DNA of 6,091 nucleotides from Bacteroidales bacterium. GTDB taxonomy: Bacteria; Bacteroidota; Bacteroidia; Bacteroidales; UBA1402. The stretch covers positions 1-6,091 of the forward strand of contig JAAZGQ010000310.1 of NCBI GenBank assembly GCA_012511135.1, written 5' to 3'. Each line of letters starts with the position of its first letter. Position 1 is the stretch's first letter. Under the pieces are notes generated by a model, which worked only from the letters and a program-made list of their open reading frames with translations, was not told the DNA's origin and searched no databases. Made by a program: the position numbers and the translations under genes. Below are positions 1 through 6,037 of the stretch, one piece after another.

Positions 1-597
1 ATGCGCTTGCGCTATAACAACACGGAATGGGAGGTGGCCGGTTTCATAAACGATTACGAAAGCACTGTCAGCGGTTATCCTGTGTTGGGAGGTACCGCAG
101 ATGTGCAGGATATCTTGCAGCGCTATCCCGATTATTACCTGATGTGGGGCATTCACACGATAGGACGCAATTATTTGATCGAGAAGGTGTTTAACAAAGT
201 GAATCTTCCCAGGGAACGCCTGGCAACCATAGTGCATCCATCGGCTTTTGTGGCCCCCAATGCGCATCTGGAGCCGGGGGTGTTTATTATGTCCAATTGC
301 TATGTAGGCCCGGCGGCTCATATCGGCCTCTGTTCGATGTTGATGGCCAACGCCATCGTGGCGCACAATACCCGGGTGGGGCCTTTGTGCCATTTTTCGG
401 CGGGCTCTATTACCAGTTCTTACGATACCATCGGTAAATGTTCATCGATTTCCTTTGGGGCAGTGGTGCTCGAAAAGAAAAACATTGGCAACTTTGCTGT
501 AGCCGGAGCTTCGAGCCTGGTAACCAAAGACATTCCCGACGGCGAGATTCACATAGGAACTCCGGCCCGCTTTATGAAAAAAGTGGCAGAAGAATAA
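1..597 (+). CDS. NeuD/PglD-like sugar O/N-acyltransferase (left-handed beta-helix), 5' partial
   Basis: The reading frame enters from the window edge. Family members begin with a Rossmann-like segment (a Gly-rich GxGG stretch, about 25-30 residues) that is absent here, so the ATG at base 1 is probably internal and the true start upstream. Residues 10-76 match the rest of the N-terminal domain (WEVAGFIND, GYPVLGG). Residues 77-190 are imperfect hexapeptide repeats forming a left-handed beta-helix, from IVHPSAFVAPNAHL to the typical end IGTPARFMKK. His122 in VAHNTRVG sits where PglD/NeuD enzymes carry the catalytic His. Family role: acetyl-CoA (or other acyl-CoA) dependent acylation of a nucleotide-linked or free amino sugar in the cytoplasm. 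The gene lies 12 bp before the aldo/keto reductase, in an apparent surface-sugar operon. The fold is secure. Acceptor and N- versus O-transfer are not; a LegH/NeuD-type role is inferred from context. Confidence 0.85.
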   Translation: MRLRYNNTEWEVAGFINDYESTVSGYPVLGGTADVQDILQRYPDYYLMWGIHTIGRNYLIEKVFNKVNLPRERLATIVHPSAFVAPNAHLEPGVFIMSNCYVGPAAHIGLCSMLMANAIVAHNTRVGPLCHFSAGSITSSYDTIGKCSSISFGAVVLEKKNIGNFAVAGASSLVTKDIPDGEIHIGTPARFMKKVAEE

Positions 598-609
598 CAA
601 GCTTAAGCT

Positions 610-1455
610 ATGACTACGCAATCTCTTGTTAAAAAGCTGGGTTTAGGTACGGTGCAGTTTGGACTGGATTACGGCATCAGCAACAGCCTGGGACCTACTC
701 CCGGGCAGGAGGTGAAGCGTTTGCTCGAGTATGCGGCCGGCAAGGGAATTGACCTGCTCGATACCGCAGCGGCCTATGGCAACAGCCAGGAGGTGCTGGG
801 CCGGCAGGAGCTGAGTTCTTTTAGACTGGTGTCGAAATTCCTTTGCGACGGGCATACGGATATCTTAAGCTTGCTGCAGTCTTCTTTGCGAGCCTTATCG
901 GTCTCTTCGCTCTATGCTTACCTGGCTCACCGGCCTCTGCAAATGCTGGAATACCCCCATTACTGGGAACAATTGCAAGACTTGAAACGTTCAGGTGATA
1001 TCGGCAAACTGGGCTTTTCTTTTGATACACCCGAAGAAGCCGATAAAGTATTGCAGGCCGGCCTGCAGCCCGACCTGGTACAGCTGCCTTACAATTACCT
1101 GGATCATCGTTTTGAATCCCTGATGCAGGAGCTTCATCAACAAGGCTGCGAAATTCTTGCGCGTTCGCCCTTTTTACAGGGTTTGTTTTTTGTCGATCCC
1201 GGGGAACTGCCGGCGTATTTTGACGGCATCAGAGAGCTTCTGGCCGGTTTGCAGCAGTACGGAGACGCACTCAGGGGCGCTCTGCTCAAATACGCGGCAG
1301 AGCAGCCCTATATTGATAAAGTAATATTTGGAGTGAACAGCCTGGATCAATTCAGGCAAAACCTGGACAGCCTGAGTACGGCCCCGGATTTGCCGCTTTT
1401 GGACAGGACTGTTGACCCTGACCTGATCACACCTTCTAAATGGCCAAAACGATGA
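610..1455 (+). CDS. Aldo/keto reductase family oxidoreductase
   Basis: A 281-residue cytoplasmic NAD(P)H-dependent oxidoreductase of the (beta/alpha)8-barrel AKR superfamily, near the short end of the usual 280-330 range. It opens with KLGLGTVQFGLDYG, typical of AKRs in polysaccharide clusters. The catalytic tetrad is visible: Asp51 (LLDTAAAYG), Tyr56, Lys76 (LVSKF) and His107 (LAHRP). Further landmarks are LVQLPYNYLD (157-166), ARSPFLQGL (184-192) and the cofactor-binding C-terminal motif VIFGVNSLDQFRQN (238-251). The start at 610 is 12 bp after the acyltransferase stop. The stop is interlocked with the next gene's start (ATGA at 1452-1455), implying translational coupling. AKRs of this kind occur beside SpsF-like cytidylyltransferases in glycan loci, but I know of no settled reaction. 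Reduction or epimerisation of a keto-sugar intermediate is inference. No Shine-Dalgarno is evident. Confidence 0.9.
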   Translation: MTTQSLVKKLGLGTVQFGLDYGISNSLGPTPGQEVKRLLEYAAGKGIDLLDTAAAYGNSQEVLGRQELSSFRLVSKFLCDGHTDILSLLQSSLRALSVSSLYAYLAHRPLQMLEYPHYWEQLQDLKRSGDIGKLGFSFDTPEEADKVLQAGLQPDLVQLPYNYLDHRFESLMQELHQQGCEILARSPFLQGLFFVDPGELPAYFDGIRELLAGLQQYGDALRGALLKYAAEQPYIDKVIFGVNSLDQFRQNLDSLSTAPDLPLLDRTVDPDLITPSKWPKR

Positions 1456-2237
1456 AAATATTTGATTTAAGTTCCAAAGTTGCCGTGGTTACAGGCGGTT
1501 ACGGGCATCTGGGCACAGCCATGACCCAAGCCTTGTTGCAATGCGGTGCCCGGGTGGTAGTGGCCGGGCGTTCGGCCGGGAAATTCAGCCGGGTTTTTGG
1601 CTCCGCCAACCAAAGGCTCAGCTTTGAGCCCATTGATATTTGCAGTACGGCAAGCATTCAGACTTGTTTTGCCAATGTTCAGCGGCAGTTTGGGCGAATT
1701 GACATTCTGCTGAACAATGCCCATGCCAGCAGGGGGCGTTCGCAGGAGCAAATGAGCGACGAAGACTGGGCTTATACCATGGAAGGGGTGTTGGCTTCGG
1801 TGCATAAAACCATCCGCGAACTGATTCCATTGTTTAAGCAGCAACAAGGAGGGAAAATCATCAACATTGCCTCGATGTACGGATTGCTCAGCCCTGATTT
1901 TGACAGCCTCTACCAGGGCGGGGATTGCGAGAAATACACCAATCCTCCGCACTACGGTGCGGCCAAGGCGGCTATGATTCAGCTGACAAAATACTACGCG
2001 GTTTTGCTGGGTAAATACGGGGTGCAGGTGAACGCCGTAGCTCCCGGGCCTTTTCCCAAACCGGCCATTCAGCAGGAGAATCCTGTCTTTATCGAAAGAC
2101 TGAGGAGCAAAAATCCCCTGCACAAAATCGGGCAACCCGACGACCTGGCCGGTGTAATTGCTTTGTTGAGCTCTGCTGCTTCGGACTTTATTACAGGTCA
2201 AACCATTCAGGTGGACGGAGGCTGGACAATATGGTGA
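1452..2237 (+). CDS. Short-chain dehydrogenase/reductase, PtmA-like, surface-sugar biosynthesis
   Basis: A 261-residue SDR with Rossmann fold. It shows the cofactor motif TGGYGHLG (14-21), LLNNAH (86-91) in place of the usual NNAG, Ser141 (IASMYG), and the YxxxK pair Tyr168/Lys172 (HYGAAKAA). The C-terminal part VNAVAPGPF (193-201) and ITGQTIQVDGGW (247-258) is standard for classical SDRs. The SMYGLLSPDF stretch recalls PtmA-type dehydrogenases of legionaminic-acid/flagellin glycosylation clusters. I place the start at 1452, where ATG overlaps the upstream TGA and gives the common MKIFDLSxKVAVVTGG opening. An in-frame ATG at 1440 would add four residues (MAKT) and cannot be excluded. The gene overlaps the cytidylyltransferase by 7 bp. 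Likely role: NAD(P)-dependent oxidoreduction of an amino-sugar precursor in the cytoplasm. The substrate is inferred only from neighbours. Confidence 0.9.
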   Translation: MKIFDLSSKVAVVTGGYGHLGTAMTQALLQCGARVVVAGRSAGKFSRVFGSANQRLSFEPIDICSTASIQTCFANVQRQFGRIDILLNNAHASRGRSQEQMSDEDWAYTMEGVLASVHKTIRELIPLFKQQQGGKIINIASMYGLLSPDFDSLYQGGDCEKYTNPPHYGAAKAAMIQLTKYYAVLLGKYGVQVNAVAPGPFPKPAIQQENPVFIERLRSKNPLHKIGQPDDLAGVIALLSSAASDFITGQTIQVDGGWTIW

Positions 2238-2965
2238 AACATCCCTGCATCATAGTTCAGGCCAGGATGAACAGCGAAAGGTTGCCCGGCAAAGTGATGC
2301 GCCCCCTGGGCGGGCGGCCCCTGATCGGGATTTTGCTGGAACGTCTTCAGCAGTCGGGTCTGCCGCTGCTGCTAGCCAGCTCGGTACATCCCGAAAACGA
2401 CATACTGATCGATTACGTCCGCAGTCTGGGCGTACAAACTTTTCGCGGCAGCGAAGACAATGTGCTGGAACGCTATTACCTGGCAGCCCAAAGCTGTGGG
2501 GCCGATGTGGTAATCAGGGCTACGGGCGACAATCCCCTGATGGACGGCAAGCTCATTGCCGATGCATACCAGCGATACCTGGAACTGGACAACGAGCGTT
2601 GCTACTTGTCTATTGGCATGAGCAAGACTTTTCCCCTGGGAATTTCGGCTTCGGTTTTTTCTTTTGCCCTGTTGGAAGAAGCGTATCGGAATGCCAGCCT
2701 GCCGGGGCATTTTGAACATGTTACGCCTTACATTTCGACCAATGTGCCCGGCAACATTGATCTGCAGCTCTTTGCCTCCCCAAAAGACCGTTTTGCCTGG
2801 AGGCTGACAGTGGACACCGAACGCGATTTTGAATTGCACCGCATTCTGATTGAGCAATATGCCTGCGACCGGCTCGGTATTGACGAAATTATTCAAGTCC
2901 TCGATGCTCATCCTGAACTGGCTGCCATCAATTCTGATGTGGTTCAGAAAAGCTGGGATCAATAG
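2231..2965 (+). CDS. Cytidylyltransferase, SpsF/NeuA-like (CMP-sugar synthetase superfamily)
   Basis: A 244-residue nucleotidyltransferase-fold protein. Its signature is the N-terminal nucleotide-binding loop IIVQARMNSERLPGKV (7-22), followed by GGRPL (27-31), FRGSEDNVLERYY (71-83), the metal-coordinating VIRATGDNPLMD (94-105, Asp100), EHVTPYIS (162-169) and RLTVDTERDFEL (191-202). This order and spacing match SpsF (COG1861) and relatives of CMP-NeuAc/CMP-legionaminate/CMP-Kdo synthetases, at the usual length of about 240. Expected reaction: CTP plus an acidic sugar gives CMP-sugar plus pyrophosphate, in the cytoplasm. The start at 2231 overlaps the SDR stop by 7 bp (ATGGTGA), so it is probably translated by coupling. 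It is the last gene of the four-gene run; hairpins follow the stop. Family assignment is strong. The sugar activated is unproven; a nonulosonic acid is favoured from context. Confidence 0.9.
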   Translation: MVKHPCIIVQARMNSERLPGKVMRPLGGRPLIGILLERLQQSGLPLLLASSVHPENDILIDYVRSLGVQTFRGSEDNVLERYYLAAQSCGADVVIRATGDNPLMDGKLIADAYQRYLELDNERCYLSIGMSKTFPLGISASVFSFALLEEAYRNASLPGHFEHVTPYISTNVPGNIDLQLFASPKDRFAWRLTVDTERDFELHRILIEQYACDRLGIDEIIQVLDAHPELAAINSDVVQKSWDQ

Positions 2966-2981
2966 CAAACTTCGGGTTTGC
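2965..2981 (+). terminator. Short hairpin at the end of the sugar operon, weak terminator candidate
   Basis: GCAAAC pairs perfectly with GTTTGC around the loop TTCGG, giving a 6-bp stem whose first base is the last base of the cytidylyltransferase stop codon. An alternative fold with a bulged G would form a C(UUCG)G tetraloop. No T-tract follows, so it is not a canonical intrinsic terminator. It may act as a 3' mRNA-stabilising structure or be incidental. Confidence 0.3.
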
Positions 2982-3008
2982 GTGGGCAAATGGGGGCATT
3001 TAAGCTTT

Positions 3009-3040
3009 GGCTGTTTTTCAAAAATCGGTAATCAACAGCC
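3009..3040 (+). terminator. Inverted repeat in the intergenic region, possible terminator or mRNA 3' structure
   Basis: GGCTGTT at 3009-3015 is the exact reverse complement of AACAGCC at 3034-3040, with 18 bases between. A competing inner stem (TTTTT-C-AAAAA, 3014-3024) overlaps it. No T-run follows on either strand, so factor-independent termination is doubtful. Its place between the sugar operon and the next promoter makes a boundary role reasonable. Confidence 0.3.
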
Positions 3041-3090
3041 TTCGGGAGTTAAAAATCATTAGCTGCCACTTAATTAAACTAAAGCAAAAC

Positions 3091-3119
3091 TTGATTCTGC
3101 CGACTATAGTCTATTTTTG
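3091..3119 (+). promoter_or_regulatory. Bacteroidota-type promoter (TTG / TATTTTTG) for the Cys-rich protein and receptor genes
   Basis: TTG at 3091-3093 and TATTTTTG at 3112-3119 match the Bacteroidota primary-sigma consensus (TTG at -33, TAnnTTTG at -7) with an 18-bp spacer, within or just below the accepted range. The TTAATTAA and A-rich stretch at 3070-3090 could help as an upstream AT element. The -7 element ends four bases before the ATG at 3124, so transcription would begin at or next to the start codon. The mRNA would then be leaderless or nearly so. The motif match is seen directly; activity is inferred. Confidence 0.5.
3102..3111. promoter_or_regulatory. 10-bp perfect palindrome in the promoter spacer, candidate operator
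   Basis: GACTATAGTC is its own reverse complement and lies wholly between the proposed -33 and -7 elements, abutting the latter, where a dimeric repressor would block RNA polymerase. It does not match the CopY/BlaI-type core (TACAnnTGTA) or a Fur box that I recognise. A 10-bp palindrome is expected several times by chance in 6 kb, so only its position makes it notable. Confidence 0.25.
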
Positions 3120-3123
3120 CCGG

Positions 3124-3600
3124 ATGAAGCAAAAACTGCAAGGCATAAGTCTGCTGGTGTTGGCCTTGATTTTGTTGTTATTCGGCAATTCAGTCAGGGT
3201 TTGGCATTTTTGTTGTGAACTCTGCCGGGAAAACAGCCTGGAGATAATGCTTCAGGGCAATTGTGAGCCTGTTCACCACTGCTGCAGTGCTGCTGATGCT
3301 GCTGATCCCTGGCTGAATCATACGCTTGTGGACGATAATAATACTCTTCCCCACAATACATCCTGTTCAAATACTTCCGGGCAGGCCCCCGGCTGCTACA
3401 GCGAAACCATTACTATCCCTTTTGAAAGTTCCCACAAATTAATAAAATTCCTGCCGGTCGGTCAGTTTGTGCAAGTCCTGGTTCTTCCCTTGAATTTATT
3501 TAAGGACGCACATACTGCTACCACTTCTTTTGCTCCCCATATAGCTGCGAGGTCGTCAGGACGGCTCCTGCTTAGCCTGCACTGTGTTTTAAGATCTTGA
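3124..3600 (+). CDS. Cys/His-rich exported or membrane-anchored small protein, HYC_CC_PP-like, beside a TonB receptor
   Basis: A 158-residue protein. Residues 1-22 form a basic start (MKQK) and a long hydrophobic helix, read as a signal peptide or N-terminal anchor with no clear cleavage site or lipobox. Nine cysteines follow: WHFCCELC (Cys30, 31, 34), Cys47, HHCC (His51-Cys54), Cys81, Cys91 and Cys154. The layout, an aromatic HxC near the end of the hydrophobic segment, then a CC pair, then a C-terminal SGRLLLSLH stretch, resembles the Bacteroidota family named HYC_CC_PP; here HYC reads HFC and the PP reads AP, so it is divergent. From memory such genes often precede TonB receptors, as here. 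The start at 3124 is chosen because it begins the signal segment; upstream extension to 3007 encodes no recognisable export signal, and the next in-frame ATG (3247) would remove it. Periplasmic metal binding is inferred from Cys/His content and the neighbour; no function is established. Confidence 0.75.
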   Translation: MKQKLQGISLLVLALILLLFGNSVRVWHFCCELCRENSLEIMLQGNCEPVHHCCSAADAADPWLNHTLVDDNNTLPHNTSCSNTSGQAPGCYSETITIPFESSHKLIKFLPVGQFVQVLVLPLNLFKDAHTATTSFAPHIAARSSGRLLLSLHCVLRS

Positions 3601-3730
3601 TTGATTTTGAGGCGTTTAAATTGAAAGTTGGGATATGGAACAAAATATGGTTCATTTCCAAACACTTTTCTTTTTGAGCGCCAGGATTGCTCCTTTCCTA
3701 ATCAAAACTCTTAATGACACAGTGAATAAG
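3601..3730. other. Intergenic gap before the TonB receptor, no clear signal
   Basis: This AT-rich spacer has no convincing TAnnTTTG promoter, terminator or conserved RNA that I can recognise. Only 4-bp stems are visible (for example GAAC/GTTC around 3638-3652 and GAGC/GCTC around 3677-3693). The receptor frame stays open back to an ATG at 3635, but those 32 codons do not resemble a leader. The receptor is therefore probably transcribed from the promoter before the Cys-rich gene, although 130 bp leaves room for its own control. Confidence 0.4.
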
Positions 3731-6037
3731 ATGAAAAAACAGATTTTTATACTGGCCTGCCTTTTGTGCTGGCTACAGCTGGGGGCTCAAACAGAGCATC
3801 AGCATAATGACGAAAGTGCTCAAACAGAGCATCAGCATGATGACGAAAGTGCTCAAACAGAGCATCAGCATGATCACGAAAACCGGAAAGCTGCCCTTGT
3901 CGGTGACAGCAAGCCCGTGGATCTAAGCCGGCATGCCGTAGCGACTTCGCTCGATACTGCTTCGACCGAATACCACAATCTAATCGACCTGGATGCCGCT
4001 CAGGTGAGTGCCCGCAAACAGGGGCTGCAGATTTCAAGTCTCAGCACCGTCAAATTGGAAACCATCAGTCAGGACGAGCTTTGCAAAGCCGCCTGTTGCA
4101 ATCTCTCGGAAAGTTTCGAAACCAATCCTTCGGTAGATGTCAGTTACAGCGATGCGGCCACCGGGGCCAGGCAAATCAAATTGCTGGGCCTTTCGGGGGT
4201 ATATGTGCAGCTGCTCGGCGAAGGCCTGCCTTTTTTGCGCGGTCTGGCGTCGCCCTACGGCCTTACTTATGTGCCGGGGCCCTGGATGGAAAGCATACAG
4301 ATTTCCAAAGGAACAGCTTCGGTATTGAACGGTTACGAAGCCATCAGCGGACAGATCAATGTAGAATACAAAAAACCGCCCACCTCGGATCTGCTTTCGC
4401 TCAATCTCTTTTTGGCCGATAACCTGCGCAACGAAATCAATGCCGATCTGGCCCTGAAGCTAAATCCCTATTTGTCGTCTCAGACTTTTGTACATTACGA
4501 AGACGAAAGCCGGGAGCACGACGGCAACGGGGATGGTTTTATGGATTTACCCGCAGTGAATCAACTTTCTCTTTTTCAGCGTTTTTACTGGAACAAGAAC
4601 GACTTTACTTCGCAACTGGGGGCCAAAGGCCTTAGAGAAAGTCGCCGGGGAGGTCAGCTGAGCGACATCCCCAATCCCTGGCGAACCGATATTCAAACCG
4701 AGCGTATGGAAGTCTTTGCCAAGAACGGTTATATTTTTGACGCACTCAACAACACTTCCCTGGGGCTGAATCTGTCGGCCAGCCTGCACGATCAGGAGGC
4801 TTTGTATGGCCGGAACCGTTACGATGCCCGTCAACTGAATGCCTATGCCAACCTGATTTTTCAGACAGACCTGGCCGAAGGGCAGAAATTGGTGACGGGT
4901 GCCAGCTTGCTGACAGACTATCTGGACGAGGCTTTTCTGGATTATACGATGTTGAATTTACTCTCCGGGCCTAAGGTTTGGAACGAAAGGAGACAGGATT
5001 ATTACAGTATATCTTCGCTACGTACAGAATTAACCCCCGGCCTTTATGCCGAATATTCCCTGCAGGCCGCCGAAAAGCTTCGCTTTTTGTTGGGTTTGCG
5101 CTATGATTACAGCTCGCGCTACGGTGGTTTTGTTACTCCCCGCTTGCATATCAAGTACGACCCGGCTTCGTGGTTGCAGCTCAGAGCCAATATCGGCAAG
5201 GGCTATCGCAGCACCAACATCCTGAGCGAGAACAGTTACCTGCTGGCGGGCAGCCGTCGCTTTATGTTGTCGCAGGACCATCTGCATTTTCAGGAAGTGG
5301 CCTGGAATACCGGGCTCAGTGCGAACTTTTTCCTGCCCCTGGGGCCGCGCAACCTTCAGCTGGGCCTGGAGGCTTTTCATACCCGCTTTGATAAGCAGTT
5401 GCTGGCCGATGTGGACGCCGATGCTCAGCGTGTGTATTTTTATGAAATGCAGGGGGAATCGTATTCTTCGGTTTTGCAGGCGGAAGTCTCTTATGAGCTG
5501 ATAGCAGGACTGCAACTGGGTGCAGCTCTGCGGTATACCGACGTACGCAGCACTTACAACGCCAATGCCGGAACAGAGGGGGCTCCCTACCTGCCCGTTT
5601 TGCGCGAAAAGCCTTTGAACAATCGCTACAAAGGCTTGATCACAGCCTCGTACCAGTCGCCCCAAAAACGCTGGCAATTCGACACGAATCTTCAGCTGAA
5701 CGGGGGAGGACGTTTGCCCGGAGCTTATGAACAAACAGAGAAGCGTTTTTATCCCTTCCCCGTTTTGAATGCGCAGTTTACACTGTATTTCGGTGAGGGT
5801 TCCCTCTATCTGGGGGGCGAAAACATCAACAATTTCAGGCAAGCTAATCCGATATCGGGGGCCGATCAGCCCTGGGGAAATGACTTTGATGCGACTCAGG
5901 ACTGGGGCCCGGTGCACGGCCGCAAGTTGTATGTCGGTCTGCGCTATTCGATTCCTTCGCTCCGGGCTTTATTGAAACCGGGCGCAGCTGAAACTGTTCA
6001 CCAAGCTGAGCCGGATCACGATCATTCTTTGCATTGA
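3731..6037 (+). CDS. TonB-dependent outer-membrane receptor with His-rich N-terminal repeats and C-terminal tail, putative metal uptake
   Basis: A 768-residue outer-membrane TonB-dependent transporter. The order is: signal peptide (1 to about 20, MKKQIFILACLLCWLQLGAQ), three His-rich 11-residue repeats (19-51), linker (52-83), plug (about 84-215, opening IDLDAAQVSARKQG and ending IQISKGTASVLNGYEAISG with VEYK), 22-strand-type barrel to GRKLYVGLRYSI (731-741), then a 27-residue tail with His757, 763, 765 and 768. The plug carries ELCKAACC (Cys118, 122, 123), and an early barrel loop has a Ca-loop-like DGNGDGFMD (264-272). The start at 3731 is chosen because it begins the signal peptide; an in-frame ATG at 3635 would bury it. 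Relatives usually have a carboxypeptidase-regulatory-like domain ahead of the plug; none is seen here. The family moves siderophores, metals or glycans using TonB energy. The His/Cys features and the Cys-rich neighbour favour a transition metal or metal complex. No SusD partner is present, which argues against glycan import. Confidence 0.92.
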   Translation: MKKQIFILACLLCWLQLGAQTEHQHNDESAQTEHQHDDESAQTEHQHDHENRKAALVGDSKPVDLSRHAVATSLDTASTEYHNLIDLDAAQVSARKQGLQISSLSTVKLETISQDELCKAACCNLSESFETNPSVDVSYSDAATGARQIKLLGLSGVYVQLLGEGLPFLRGLASPYGLTYVPGPWMESIQISKGTASVLNGYEAISGQINVEYKKPPTSDLLSLNLFLADNLRNEINADLALKLNPYLSSQTFVHYEDESREHDGNGDGFMDLPAVNQLSLFQRFYWNKNDFTSQLGAKGLRESRRGGQLSDIPNPWRTDIQTERMEVFAKNGYIFDALNNTSLGLNLSASLHDQEALYGRNRYDARQLNAYANLIFQTDLAEGQKLVTGASLLTDYLDEAFLDYTMLNLLSGPKVWNERRQDYYSISSLRTELTPGLYAEYSLQAAEKLRFLLGLRYDYSSRYGGFVTPRLHIKYDPASWLQLRANIGKGYRSTNILSENSYLLAGSRRFMLSQDHLHFQEVAWNTGLSANFFLPLGPRNLQLGLEAFHTRFDKQLLADVDADAQRVYFYEMQGESYSSVLQAEVSYELIAGLQLGAALRYTDVRSTYNANAGTEGAPYLPVLREKPLNNRYKGLITASYQSPQKRWQFDTNLQLNGGGRLPGAYEQTEKRFYPFPVLNAQFTLYFGEGSLYLGGENINNFRQANPISGADQPWGNDFDATQDWGPVHGRKLYVGLRYSIPSLRALLKPGAAETVHQAEPDHDHSLH
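3785..3883 (+). repeat. Three tandem 33-bp repeats encoding 11-residue His-rich units
   Basis: Units lie at 3785-3817, 3818-3850 and 3851-3883. Units 1 and 2 differ at one base, and units 2 and 3 at three bases. Each encodes AQTEHQH followed by NDES, DDES or DHEN. The period is in frame, so copy number can change without a frameshift. The first AQ is also the end of the signal peptide, so the duplicated block starts at or next to the probable cleavage site, and the units form the mature N-terminus in the periplasm. Confidence 0.95.

Noticed and set aside
1467..2201. Long open frame (244 codons) on the - strand across the SDR gene
   Set aside because: It is fully antisense to a gene with intact SDR motifs, and its translation has no recognisable domain. 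It is a codon-bias shadow.
2372..2989. 205-codon open frame on the - strand over the cytidylyltransferase gene
   Set aside because: It overlaps a well-supported gene and its product has no recognisable motif.
3007..3123. Upstream extension of the Cys-rich gene
   Set aside because: The extension spans a hairpin and the promoter, and would bury the hydrophobic export segment.
3635..3730. N-terminal extension of the receptor from an upstream ATG
   Set aside because: It would add 32 residues before a textbook signal peptide. The MKKQIF start at 3731 fits an exported protein.
3785..3883. CRISPR-like repeat array
   Set aside because: The units are contiguous with no spacers and are in frame inside a coding gene. 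It is a protein-level tandem repeat.
4523..4549. EF-hand/dockerin-like DGNGDGFMD as a sign of a cellulosome or calcium-signalling protein
   Set aside because: It is a single copy in a barrel loop of a TonB receptor and, from memory, recurs in this receptor subfamily. At most it is a loop calcium site.
5030..5917. Long open frame (295 codons) on the - strand inside the receptor gene
   Set aside because: It is antisense to the beta-barrel and shows no domain or export signal. The sense frame is clearly coding.
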